Shown here: piece by piece, positions 45,067-56,500 of the stretch
Position numbering within the stretch: the stretch's first letter is position 1
How the letters are laid out: each line of letters begins with the position of its first letter
Assembly (NCBI RefSeq): GCF_033568475.1
Contig: NW_027331831.1
Location: 4,092,001-4,156,000 of the forward strand
Direction: 5' to 3'
DNA length: 64,000 nucleotides
DNA from: Henckelia pumila
Lineage: Eukaryota > Streptophyta > Magnoliopsida > Lamiales > Gesneriaceae
Position numbers and translations under genes: made by a program
Notes under the pieces: generated by a model
What the model saw: the letters and a program-made list of their open reading frames with translations, nothing else
Told to the model about the DNA's origin: nothing
Database searches by the model: none

Positions 45067-47859
45067 TCAGACTAATGGCCTTTTCTCCTCATCTTCATGG
45101 CCTTTGTTTTCGAGTGGCTTCTGCATGACTCTGGCATCAGACGGTGCTGCTCGACTGGGAAGTTTACTGTCTGGAAGGAGCTTCAGGACGATTCCCATGG
45201 CGATCAAGAGCAATCCAGAGCCATGTTGTTCAGTAAGCGGTTTCGTAAAAATTACAAATGACAACAGCAAAGTTACTGCCTTTCTTGCTGTTGTTACCTG
45301 TATCGAAATGCACCAGCTGTTAGAAAATGTATCTGGTTTCCTGAGGTCGTGTAATCGAAGAATTTTCGAGGGTAGGAGCTAAGTTACCATAGCTGTAGTG
45401 GCAGCACCGAAAATGGCAATGAGGGACAACACAGAGACTTGACCAACAAAAGTCGCCATTGATTCGAAGACTAGCACGCCGTAAACGTAAGGATGCTGCA
45501 ACACAAAAGCAAAGATGCAATGCAAGCAAAATAATGAATTGAATTGCTCCAAATTAACACTTTCTTTTCTACTAGATAATTGTTACTGGACGGCAAGCTA
45601 TAGCTCTGTGAACAATGAAAGTGCATGTCGAAATCTTTTACAACATACAGAAGCTCAAGTACTTCAATTCGATTGTTAGAATATCTCGACAGCTACACAA
45701 GACATTGGTGCCATACAATGTAGAGGAAGTTATCAAAAGTGGGATGAGGAATATTTTGCCTGAGGAAAAAGGATGACTAACATTTACCTCGTAACAAGAG
45801 TTCCATGCCTTGAACAACTCCCCTGTCAATATCATTGGCGGCAACAGGAAAGGCAAACCGACCACCGTCGAACAAAATAGCATTTCCATCTACTTAACAA
45901 ACTTCTTAAAGTTAGCCAGTAAGGCAATCATTGGTTCATGCTCATGCATCTAACAAAAAGAAAGGAGATAGACTATAAACACCTGAGTAGTTTCGGGATT
46001 CACGGTGAAAATTGCTTCTTGAAGGTTACCAAGAAACGCATCCATGACTAGAGCACCCGTGATCATCACAACACCGACGACACTAAAGTTTGGAGAAGTG
46101 TTGGCATCTGCTAAGGTGAAAAGAATTAAGCCAACAACAAGAAGTGTTGCGGAAATATATTCATGAACAGGGTATTTTCGTCTCAAGCCGGGGATAAATG
46201 TACCCATCACCATCACTGGCAGCACCTGTTCTCCGACAAACAAAATAAACACGAGAATTCAATAAATTCACAATACATGCGAATTTGAGTTAAAAGAAAG
46301 CAGCAAACGTGAAATATTAAACGATAACCAACTCTCCATTACACCGATATACAAATCGGAGTGGAAAGAAATGCTGAACATTAGATATTTGACAAATTGG
46401 TGTGAAAAGAATCGACTGAACGTGACCTATTTAACGATCACCAACGCTCCATGATATCAATAAACAGGTGGGAACTCGAAGAAACCACCAAACACAATAC
46501 ATTCAACAAACACTAACTTTCAATTACACTAATTATATACAGATTGAAACTTGAAAGGAATGGCCAAATGAGAAACATGTAAAAGAACAACCAGTTCTGT
46601 ATGACACCAATATACAAATTCGAACTTGAAAGAAATGGTCAAAGAAAGAGTGTTCGACGACCTCAGCCTCTCCACAGCACCAACATATATCTTCTCCTTC
46701 ATAGTTAATATACTTTGCAATGCGTTTGGAAGCAGAAGTTTTTATGAAAAAGCACTTTCATTCATTTGGTTATGCCTTTTTTAACAATTAAGAACTTCAA
46801 AAAAGCTAAATGCTTTTAGGCTTCTGCTTCAATTTTTCTTTTAAAAAAAACTACCACAAAATCCATATATTAGTTAATTCTTCTTAATTATTCACTATCT
46901 TGTATACCTTTGTAGACTTAAACATGATTTGTGCGGGATAATTAAGATAAGCCAAAGAACCCTTCGTTAGTCCATGAGAGCCCATAAGAACAGCCGATAA
47001 CTTGACATATGTTTTCCATGGATTCACCATTTGCTTGGTGGTGAATCCCTGCAAATATATCAGCACCAGATATACCAAACCTTGCACGAAGGTAAAATAC
47101 CATCCGTAGCTGCAAAACATCGCAATTTCATAATAAAAAATTCATCCCCTAACACGGTTCTCGATCAAATATGTGCAAATTGAATGAGTTGAAGCAAGTA
47201 CGAATCTATTTACCTGAATTGTAAGCGATTGTACACATACTCCTGCAGTAAAAAAAACAGTAAAAACTTCATTTATTCTACCTTCGCAATACATAAATAC
47301 TGGGCTATAAAAAAGAAAAGGGTTAGCCACCTCCTAGACCTAGAGTAGAAACTGAAATTTTCATGTGCACCCCATTAAAGATATCAGCTTTTGATCACGC
47401 CCTCAATATTTAAGTACTCCCATGAAAGCCAAGAAAAATGTTGATTGATTTTTGCTTTTTCTTTTTGGTGAAGTCGGTAAAATCAATAACCAACCTTGGT
47501 AAAATGACACTTCCATTACGAGTTACAAAATTAAATTCTGAACGAACTTCTTTACAAAAACTCCCAAAACTCATTTTCTTAGTACTTATATACACAAGAC
47601 AAAAACTGAATTAACCCAGACCCAATCAGACTACTCAAAATTAATCAGTTTTTTGAAAAGGAGAAAAGGGCTTTAAAATTTTTGCCCGATAAATTTTAAA
47701 ATTTTCTTTTGATTCAAAACAAGAGAAAAATACCTCGCAAACGCCATTGACAAGATAACCAAAGAAGAAACCAGAGGAACAGATCAAGAACTGCTGCCAA
47801 GTGGGTCTATCTGTTAAAGATATCCCAAAGAGAGACCTTGCTTGATCTTCCTTCTTCAT
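45067..47859 (-). CDS. UTR2: UDP-galactose/UDP-glucose transporter, UTR2-like, 346 aa, 7 coding exons
   Basis: Nucleotide-sugar antiporter of the endomembrane system (drug/metabolite transporter superfamily, SLC35B-like). Coding exons: 47859-47734, 47242-47214 (only 29 bases), 47109-46908, 46225-45983, 45889-45788, 45495-45388, 45297-45067. All have GT/AG borders, and the total is 1041 bases = 347 codons with stop. The product has about ten hydrophobic segments and family-typical blocks: [106 protein letters not shown]. It ends in a Lys/Arg-Pro-Leu-Val tail. I recognise the order and length from Arabidopsis UTR2. A 5' exon (ending at 47942, joined at 47874) precedes the start. No breaks; likely functional. 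Confidence 0.93.
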
Positions 47860-47873
47860 ATCTGTCTTTTCTC

Positions 47874-48070
47874 CCTATAAATCAATCAAAAACATGAAAA
47901 TTGCACTAAAAATCCCAAATCATCTTTGGTTTTTCTAATACCAGTGGGCTCTCTTTTAACTCTAGAGGAAGCAATAAAGGTTGGATTTTTTTTAGCAAAA
48001 AGGCCTTCTTCTGAATGGAAATGAACAAGAAAGGCATCAGAATTGAGCAAACTTCACTGCCACTCTTTTC
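47874..48070 (-). other. UTR2: 5' untranslated exon/intron of UTR2 gene with upstream in-frame ATG
   Basis: A GT donor after 47942 and an AG before 47874 define a 67-base intron in the leader. Upstream, an ATG at 48037-48035 stays open through the junction into the UTR2 frame, which would add 37 residues. I prefer the start at 47859, because that protein matches the usual family N-terminus and length. Confidence 0.55.
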
Positions 48071-48582
48071 CTTTTTTGTCAATTACATGTAAATTTGTTG
48101 GAAATTTGGTATTGTCTGCAGCAAGTCGAAGGATTTGAGCAAGAGAAACTAATGAGACATCAAAATAAATTTTTTTTTTTATTTTTTTGAAGCGAATGAG
48201 ACATCAAATTTGATTGTAATGTTAACATCCCATTATTAGAATAGAGTATTAAAGTCAACAGATTCTTGAAATAATCCTAAATAATTTAGCCAGTCGGTCC
48301 AAAATGAGAAACAATTAATTTATGGTTGGTTTTTGTACCTTTAACGAACACGGTTTGCAATTGTAATACGGATATTGAACAAAAGATTCTTTGTTGATTC
48401 ACCTTTTATATATTGCTTAATCAATTATTAATTCAAGATTTCAAAAAAAAAAATCAATTTATTAATTCAATGCGAGCTTATTCTTTATTATTATTGTTTC
48501 TTATTTCAAATTTATTATTTTTATAAGAATAAATAAGTGGATGTTTGTTTACAAAACTACAAAAAAATAAAAATGGTTTTTA
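48071..48582. other. Upstream region of UTR2 gene
   Basis: AT-rich, with no gene; presumably includes the UTR2 promoter. Confidence 0.45.
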
Positions 48583-48846
48583 GGGCTAATTGCATTCACA
48601 TCCCCTGTGAAAAGTTTAAAAGGCATAAAACACCCTGTGTAAAATTAATAGCATGTTAGACCCTATGTTTTAAAAAAATTAGCATAAAAACCCTATGAGA
48701 GGATATAAATGTGTCTGAGTTTGTGTAACATAAGGGTGAAATGTGCTACATTTTTAAAAACTGAGGGATGCATTAGCTTATTAATATTTTTTATGGGGTT
48801 TTATGTCTTTTAGACTTTTCACAAGGAGTGTGGATGTAATTAGCCC
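48583..48846. mobile_element. MULE-type MITE, 264 bp, with 10-bp TSD
   Basis: The ends are inverted copies over about 50 bp (GGGCTAATTGCATTCACATC at the left; GGGCTAATTACATCCACACT as reverse complement at the right; both continue into GTGAAAAGT.TAAAAG.CATAAAA). The flanks carry a perfect direct repeat ATGGTTTTTA (48573-48582 and 48847-48856). A 9-10 bp duplication fits Mutator-like elements. No coding capacity. Confidence 0.85.
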
Positions 48847-48984
48847 ATGGTTTTTACGATAATAGAAAGAAGCATTTCTTTTGAAGACCGTGCTAAAAAA
48901 AAATAAAAGTAATTATTAAACTTATTTTGTATGTATGCTATTTATTTCAATGTAAATAATAAAAATCTATGTATTTATTGATTA

Positions 48985-49667
48985 AAAATAAAAAAAAATA
49001 TTAGATTTGTAAAATTCAACAGAAACAGGTGTTCTTATTACCGATCATATAATTATATATATCAAAGATAATATTTGATGAGTATGAGCACATTTCAATA
49101 TATTTAAATAAAGTAAGTGGACTCAATTTGTAATATTTACATTTTAAAATGATCAAACCCTAATTTTTAGGCACTTGGAGGGCCAATTGATAATTCTTAA
49201 ACCCTGGAAGGGTTGATTTGCATTTTTAGACCCTAAAAGGGCTAATTCGCAATTAAGCACATTTTTTGCCTATAAATATCCGTGGATTTCTTCATTTCAA
49301 GGTAATTGACTCATTCCAAAAGCTCTCAACTTTTGTTATCGCGGAGCAGGTCGCTGACTTAAGCGTCGAAGGGTTATCGCCGGGTGATCACCCGGCGCCT
49401 CTAACGTTTGTTCGTGAAGCAGGTGACAACTCAGAGGAAATCAAATATAGGAGATCATCGGACTTCTTCAGGTGATATAGCGAAGCAGAAAATCGCTTGA
49501 GTTCATACCTCATAATTTTGAGAATCATTCGATTTACACTTATTAAGGGAGACAATTATTTGTCCGCATCAATATTAAAAATGAAAAAAAAATAGATTTG
49601 TAAAATTCAACAGAAACAGGCTGTTCTTATTACCAATCATATAATTATACATATCAAAGATAATATA
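48985..49667. repeat. Tandem duplication of about 90 bp, split by the solo LTR
   Basis: The block containing AGATTTGTAAAATTCAACAG and running through ATCAAAGATAATAT is present before the solo LTR (about 48985-49075) and again after it (about 49575-49667) with a few mismatches. The LTR sits at the junction of the two copies. Confidence 0.8.
49076..49571 (+). mobile_element. Gypsy solo LTR, 496 bp, with 5-bp TSD
   Basis: Starts TGATG and ends CATCA, flanked by ATATT on both sides (49071-49075, 49572-49576). Inside are a TATA box (TATAAATA, 49271-49278) and a GACTTAAGCGTCGAAGGGTT...GCCGGGTGATCACCCGGCGCCTC segment that resembles the R/U5 of the gypsy element at 16946-27239 (GACTTGAGCGTCGGAGTGCC...), so it comes from a related Tat-type family. 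No internal region remains, the product of LTR-LTR recombination. Confidence 0.85.
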
Positions 49668-50419
49668 AATATTGGATTAATGATATGTCGTGAGAGTTTG
49701 TGTGTTGCCTGCAAATCTGAACTCAATTTAAGTGAGCACACAATGGTCAACGACTCAACGGCAACCATCCACTCGATTGTTTAAATTATTAAAAATAAAA
49801 CTTATATATTTGACATTAAACGAAAAGAAAAACTTATATAAATTAAGACGAATAAAGTAGATAATAATAATTGAGAAATGTTTGGGAATGAGTCGGTTGG
49901 AGTTTATCTTATTTTAATAGCTTCTTAATGATGAACCCCTTATTTTAATTATATAATATATTTAGCTTTCACATCTTTCTCATATTAAATAAATTATCAT
50001 TTTTATTACCAAATGTTTGATAACTTGTATATAAATAAATTATGATGTTTTATTTATGACTTTCTTCATTTTATTTACAAATCACTATTAAAAAACTTCA
50101 TAAAAATTATATACATTAAATTCAATTTTTTTCCTATTTTACCGTTTTTTTAATAGGGATAAATAAAAAAAAGGCAACTTCATGAAAATAATAATAATAG
50201 CTACAACAAATTGGTCGGGCTACAAAAACTTGGTCAATCTGCTTTAAATACGACTAGAAATAGTATGGTGACTGATTTCCTAGTTGCTCTAAAATATATA
50301 TCTCTACACACAAATACAAATACTAATAATATCATACAAAAATAGTCTTTCCTATATATTCATATATTTCACAGCAAAAAAATATATATGTGTGATATGT
50401 CCCACATCGAAAAACAAAA
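49668..50419. other. Spacer 3' of DREB1 gene
   Basis: AT-rich, no gene. The right end probably includes the 3' UTR of the minus-strand DREB1 gene. Confidence 0.5.
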
Positions 50420-51100
50420 TCAAATGGAGTAGCTCCATAACTCCACTTCAGCATCGCTTTCCATGTCATCCCAACTATAGCAGCTCCTATCCAAGTTCTC
50501 CGGCGACATCAAAACCCCCTCACACATGCCTCCTACAGCATCATTCGTCTCAAATATATCCATATTGCTCCCATAACTATTTCTTGATTCCGCCGCATCG
50601 ATCACCGCGTGCTCGACGATCGGAGTCGAGCCCTCGTCCCCCGGCCTCGGCCTGAACGCCTCCGCCGCATCCATCGCGGCCTTCCGGATGTCTTTCGCGT
50701 CCTTGGACGAGGGAACACGCAGGAGCGAAACCGAGTCCGCGAAATTGAGACAGGCAGCGTGGCCCCTCAGCGCCAATGCGGCCACGTCGTGAGCTCGCGC
50801 CGCCATCTCCGCGGTGGGATACGTCCCCAGCCAGATCCTCTTCTGCTTGCTCGGCTCCCGCAGCTCGCAAGCCCATTTCGAGTTCCGTTGCCTCACCCCG
50901 CGGTACACGGGGTGTCGCGTCTCCTTGAACTTCTTCCTCCCCGCGCGCTTCTTGGGCCGGCTCGACGCCAATATGACTTCCTCGTCGGAGTGCACCGTCC
51001 CTCGCTTCAAGTTCATAGAGATGCTTCGTGATATTATAAGAGGAGTGCTCGATGTATTGTAATGTTGACTGGGGTCAGAAGTTGAACTTGATATATCCAT
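50420..51100 (-). CDS. DREB1: CBF/DREB1-type AP2/ERF transcription factor, 226 aa
   Basis: Single-exon gene. The AP2 domain spans about residues 66-122 ([11 protein letters not shown]...LNFADS). It is preceded by the CBF signature [16 protein letters not shown] (49-64), and the C-terminus ends in the acidic LWSY motif (LWSYSI). The second signature after AP2 (DSAWR in most CBFs) is diverged here ([10 protein letters not shown]). These factors bind the CRT/DRE element (core CCGAC) in the nucleus and activate cold, drought or salt response genes. Within the DNA-contacting strand, the usual Val (position 14 of the domain) is Ala (WACELREP) while Glu19 is kept. The coding region is very GC-rich against an AT-rich surround, as is common for intronless ERF genes, and produces shadow frames on both strands. 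Complete, probably functional. Confidence 0.93.
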   Translation of the reverse strand: MDISSSTSDPSQHYNTSSTPLIISRSISMNLKRGTVHSDEEVILASSRPKKRAGRKKFKETRHPVYRGVRQRNSKWACELREPSKQKRIWLGTYPTAEMAARAHDVAALALRGHAACLNFADSVSLLRVPSSKDAKDIRKAAMDAAEAFRPRPGDEGSTPIVEHAVIDAAESRNSYGSNMDIFETNDAVGGMCEGVLMSPENLDRSCYSWDDMESDAEVELWSYSI

Positions 51101-51164
51101 AGGATGGTTTTGACTTTTTGTATGTAGAGTCGGTGTAAAGTTTAAATTTGTTGTATATATATAT

Positions 51165-51172
51165 TATTTATA
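51165..51172 (-). promoter_or_regulatory. TATA box of DREB1 gene
   Basis: The minus strand reads TATAAATA, about 65 bases before the ATG at 51100. Confidence 0.6.
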
Positions 51173-51275
51173 GATATTGTGAAGTAATTTTTTTTTTTTT
51201 GAGAAATTGGAGTCTGTCAAATGGCAAATTGAGTTTCAAAAGAACATAAATATTTTGATTTATATTATTATTGGC

Positions 51276-51284
51276 ACACGTGGC
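51276..51284 (-). promoter_or_regulatory. ABRE/G-box-like ACACGTGGC in DREB1 promoter
   Basis: ACACGTGGC (plus strand) about 180 bases upstream of the DREB1 start codon matches the abscisic-acid response element/G-box consensus bound by bZIP and bHLH factors. Function is inferred from motif and position only. Confidence 0.4.
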
Positions 51285-53190
51285 TACGATACGCACACGA
51301 ACACGGAATGGAATACGTACCATATTTTGGACGCAACTGGGCTCAGTTCACATTCTGTGGATCGACTCTTAATTAGCAAGTTAAATACTGCTTTGCTAAG
51401 CGAGGGGCCCAAATCAACCTTCAACTTCAACCCACCCCCCTTTCATATTATTATTATTTTTTTCTTTTTATCTTCTTTATTTATTATGTCGTCCATCATA
51501 CATATATTTGACGCACATTAAAAATTTATGCGACTCATGAGTTTATTTCATGAGATGAATATTGACCCGACTTGATCAATCACTAAAAAATATTATTTTT
51601 TATTTTATTATAAATAGAAACAAATAAAATCGATTAATCTCACAAAAAACCTATTTTGTATATGACAATATACGTCGTGATTAAGGGTGACAAGTTGATA
51701 TGAACATATGATATGAATATTGGTGGATCACGATCTTTGTGTATAATATTTCTACTAACGATATATATATAGTCCATCAATAACCAAAATTTTAATTTCG
51801 AAACGAGGTTTCAGATTCTAAATCGTAACGGTTAACAGTCTCACAATTAATTAAAAAAGATATTATCCGGCTTGTATCATAAATTAATCTAGAAAAAATG
51901 AAATTTGATTTGATATTTAGGTGCATATATCCTCTACAAGAATATGATTTCAATTGAATAATATTTTATTGATTGCATGGTACTATAATGATATATTTTG
52001 ACTAACTGGTTGAAACTTACGTATGCTTGACGTACGTGAAGTTATAATATTATGCTAGCTAGTAAAATTGAATATGGATTGTTTTTAAAAAAATAATAAA
52101 TAAAGAATATCGATGAATATGAAGGATGATTGAGGTGAATATAATTAAATAAATGAATACAAGGATGATTTTGATTCTATGACTAAAACGACTCTTACGG
52201 CTTAATAACGTTATAATGACGTAACATTAATTAGCATGGCGTGAGTTACCATTTCTCACAGCGTAATCATTAAGAGTGGGTTTTTTTCTTTTACTTGCTT
52301 TCATATCCCAATTATTTTGGTTTTGTATTGCAAAGTTTAGTAGTATTTTTTTTCTCTTTATTTTACTAATATAATTGTATTAATAGAGTCTTGAACAACG
52401 TATATATATGTATATATATATATATATATTTTAATATATTTTAATGAACTAACATAAAATTTAAAAAATTGTATATATTTTAGTTTTTCTAATGATTTGT
52501 TTAATCTGTATAAAAAATCAAACACGCATATATCATGTTTATTTGTGACGAGTAAAAAATACGTGAATATGTGTTTATGTTGTGACACGTATGCTACTTG
52601 TGGGCTGTAAAAAATTGATAAATAAGTGGTTTTGTTTGTTTAAAAAATTTAAATTGAAATAGTAGGAGATGAGATGTGATTATGTGAAATATGAAGTTGG
52701 ATGATCAAAGATATTTTTGGAAATTTGGAAAAATTCACCAATATATCAAAATTTAATTAGGAATTTAACTTTAATTAACTGAAACACGTGTGTACATATC
52801 AATTATTATTTTTTGGTTTTTATAAAAAAAAAAAAAAAAAAAAGACAATGGGCTAATAATCGGAGCATGTGTTTCTCAATAAATAATAAGCAGAAATATT
52901 GAAAAATAGAAATAGGTCGGTCTGCTGCTTCCATTTGTGCGATTTTAAAATGATTTCTTCTTCGCCTTCTTTTTGGGTGGGTTTTATTTTTTTTTATTAT
53001 CATTAAGTTTTACAATTAGTTTGTTATTTTAAATATTTTATAACTTTTTTCGAATGTATAATTAATAAATCATATTTTTTAGATGTGTAATAGATAATTA
53101 TATGTGCATATATGTGATTTTCTTTATTTTGTTTGATTATGATTTTGTAAATTTAGGACCTTTGGAATAAAAATGAAAAATGTATTTTCA

Positions 53191-53223
<33 letters not shown>

Positions 53224-53400
53224 CAATATAACTATTAGTTTGTTAATAAGAATAATTTAATTAATTTTAATAAATTAATGATATTATTTTTTAAAAAGAC
53301 ATAATTAATTAAAAATATATAATTTAAGAAATAAAAAAAAATTAAAAGAAGTAGCCGGGCCCGCCGGGTTTTGAAATTAGGAAAAATCCCCCATCCAGTG
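51285..53400. other. AT-rich intergenic region
   Basis: No gene. Contains a TA microsatellite (about 52400-52430), a poly-A tract (52826-52844) and a TTA microsatellite (about 53192-53223). Confidence 0.6.
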
Positions 53401-53412
53401 GATCGAGCTAGT

Positions 53413-53428
53413 TTGGGCTTCGGCCCAA
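53413..53428. promoter_or_regulatory. Paired site II (TGGGCY) elements before INTS7 gene
   Basis: TTGGGC-TTCG-GCCCAA forms an inverted repeat of the TGGGCY/RGCCCA site II motif (TCP-factor target), about 130 bp before the start codon. Site II elements are common in promoters of growth-linked housekeeping genes in plants. Confidence 0.5.
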
Positions 53429-53556
53429 TCTTAATAGGTCCGCTCCGCTTCCTCTTCCCCCGCGCACCTCAACTTCGGTTACTATTCCTTCCCAAGTCTC
53501 ACCACCTCGACACCGAAAGAGAAAGATTCGCGCTTTTTAGGCGTTGATTGATTGAT

Positions 53557-56500
53557 ATGGAGAAAATTCCGGCGGCATGTGCTATGGAGTGGAGCATTCA
53601 GCTTGACAAAAACCTCCGTTCCAAAGAACCTGGTACTTGACTTTCGAAAATTTGAAAATGTTCAGCTTCTTTTTCTGTGTATGTTGAATCTTTATGAATG
53701 GTTCAGGTAAAACTGTTGAAGCGTTAAAAGAAATCGGCTCTCATCTTAAGTGGTGGAATGAAGAATCGAGACCAAAGGTGGTTGCAGAGTATAGATTGTT
53801 TGGTTTAATTCCCGGTGAGGAGAAGCTTTTCCTGAATTCCATTTTTCTGCGTTTGGCAGACGCGTTTAGGTTAGGAAACAAGCAGACGAAAAACGAGGTT
53901 GTGAAACTTTTCTTGAGAATTAGGAGGAGGAGGAGGAAAAGAGATGGTGGCGAGGATGGCATTTTGAGCAAGGATAGATTGGAGAATTACTTGGAGTTGT
54001 TAAGGAGATTAAAAGAAGTTTTTGATCATGGGGATGCTGAGGAAAGAGTTTCGGCCTTGCTGATGTTTGGTTGCTGGGCTAATATTGCGAAAGATTGTGC
54101 GGATATAAGGTACATCGTGCTGTCCAGTTTGGTGTCCAGTGATGTTCTTGAGGTAAAGGATTTAAGTTTAAGCCCAGCAATTTGGAGTTTCAGTATGGTG
54201 TGGGATATGGTATTTTTATAAGTTCAATTGATTATGCTAATGATTGTACTAAGATTTGTTGTGGAGTCTATAGTTCAACCTAAGTAGCTTGATACTCAGT
54301 ATAGTCTTCTGTGGGGCTGTGCTATGCGGTTTGATATGGATGTGTATTTTTTGCTGGATGATAGTATGTTGGCTTTGGTTTTCCAATTTCTTAAATTAAG
54401 TGCATTCAAAAGTTTAAGAACTCTTATGCTGTGTGAACTCTGAATAGTGTATATTGATGCGAAGATTCACATAAAGTGTTATAGGGTGGAGGAATTGAAA
54501 TAGAGGAAAGTGAACATCGCATAGACAAACTTGATTCTCTCTCAGTTTTCTTAAAATGGACCACATTCAGTTCATGTTTGAGCTTCTTTGTAAATAAGAG
54601 TTGTATGTGATATAGCATCCTTTGAGGGATATACATTCTTTGCAGGTACAACTTTTGCTCTTAAACCCCTTTGGTCAACTCGTAACTATGCATAGCCATG
54701 TGTTGGTCTGTTTGGCTGGACAAAATACTTGAGCTATGTTTGGATTCATTATCTGAAAATGTTTGACATGACTGGAATTAGACCAAGCATTCATCAATGT
54801 TTTTAAATCTATACAGCGTCCCAAAGTATATTTTCCTGTAATTTTTACATCTTCCAAGGTAATAAATATTTTTAGTTCAATTTTTATTCACTTACTTAAA
54901 AATACTCTATTGTTATACTATGTTATAATTGAATACACTATATTGTAAAGTTTTAAATGTTATACTTATACATATCATTAAAAATTCTATATACAATACT
55001 TATTAGATAATCTCTTTCTTTCTTGACATGTGTTGTAAATAATATTTACTTTATAAAACAAAACCTTACGTATATTACATTGTCCAAAACAATTTCCGAA
55101 AGCTGTGAGAAACATCTCCAGATGAAACCAAACATTCCAGAGATGTTCTTATTCTCTATTTGTAATTGGTGTCCATTGTGTGGGATGCCGTGTCATGGTT
55201 AGTGCATTGGTGCTGTGTATGTTTGCTACAAATGCATGCCAGTTTGTATGCTATTAGAGGGTTGTTTGCAGTGATGTGACTGCAGAGGTTTTTCATAGGT
55301 TTAAGCTACCATTTGGAAAGTCGTAGTCTTTCATCATAATATTTGCATTACCTAGCTGTACGTGTTCTTGTCATGATAAGCTGCTTATTTTCACGCGCTT
55401 TGGTTGGATGTTCACACTAACAGTGCACACCAAATATTGATCTTTTATAGCATGTTCTTTGTTATGATTATGCACAAATTGTTCTTATATTTGCAGGTAA
55501 AGGCCTCTCTGTTTGCTGCAGGATGCTTGTGTGAATTGTCAGATGACTTTGGGAATGTTTTCTTGGAGATACTAACCACAATGCTTATATCACCAAAAAT
55601 ATCAAGGGATGTAAAGTTAGCAGGAGCACAAAAATTTGGCAACGTGTGCTGCTCATTTTCACTTGCAGATAAGGCATATAAGGTTTAAAATCTTGCCCAC
55701 CTATCTTTACACTTACAGACAGGTTCAGTTGTTCATTATTTTCCTATTTCATGATGTATCTCTTTCTCTCAAGGAATTTAAGCTTATTAAACCCATAAAA
55801 CCATGCTTTCAGGGGAAAATTCTGAAATCAAGAAGACATGCCACCGAATTCAATGCAAGGGGTTTTAAAATTTTCTTTCTCCCCGTGACCAAATTTTTAA
55901 AATAAGATGTCTTGTGCCATGTATAGAACATGTGTTAATTGAACTGCGAGTATAATTTGCATGCTGTTGAGGTATAATTTGACATTTCAGGACATGTTGC
56001 TCTCTATAACCGCTCATTATAAGTTTGTGATGATTTGATATGTTAGTACATGTTGCTCTTTTTAACTACTCATTACAGTTAGGTTTCAAGCTTCTAATGG
56101 ATTCTTCCGAAGATGACTTCTCTACCATTATGTTGATTTCACTATCCAGAATTGCTTTTAGGTGGAAGGTTTTAATTCCCAGCCAGGTACAAGTTTACTT
56201 TTCTATTTTATGTATTATTGCTGTTAGATGGAAGCTTTGAGTTCCAGTTCAGATACCAATTTGCTTTTTTTCTTTTTAATGTATCAAAACCATGGCTTCG
56301 TTGCTCATGTAACTTCAAAATGTTAAAGGGTTCAATTAGGACATTTTTATCCTCCCTATACCCAAGGAATGAAACTTTAAAGCTGAAGTGAAAGTAAGAG
56401 GAAAGCAAGGACTCCATAAGGTTGTGCTGTAAGAAAATGATGCAAAGAGATTGATTGTTGTGTGCAACTCTAGGTAATTGTGCTGATAGGTTTTTCTGGA

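Noticed and set aside
50577-51062. Alternate frames in the DREB1 gene
   Set aside because: GC-rich shadow frames; only the 226-codon frame encodes AP2.
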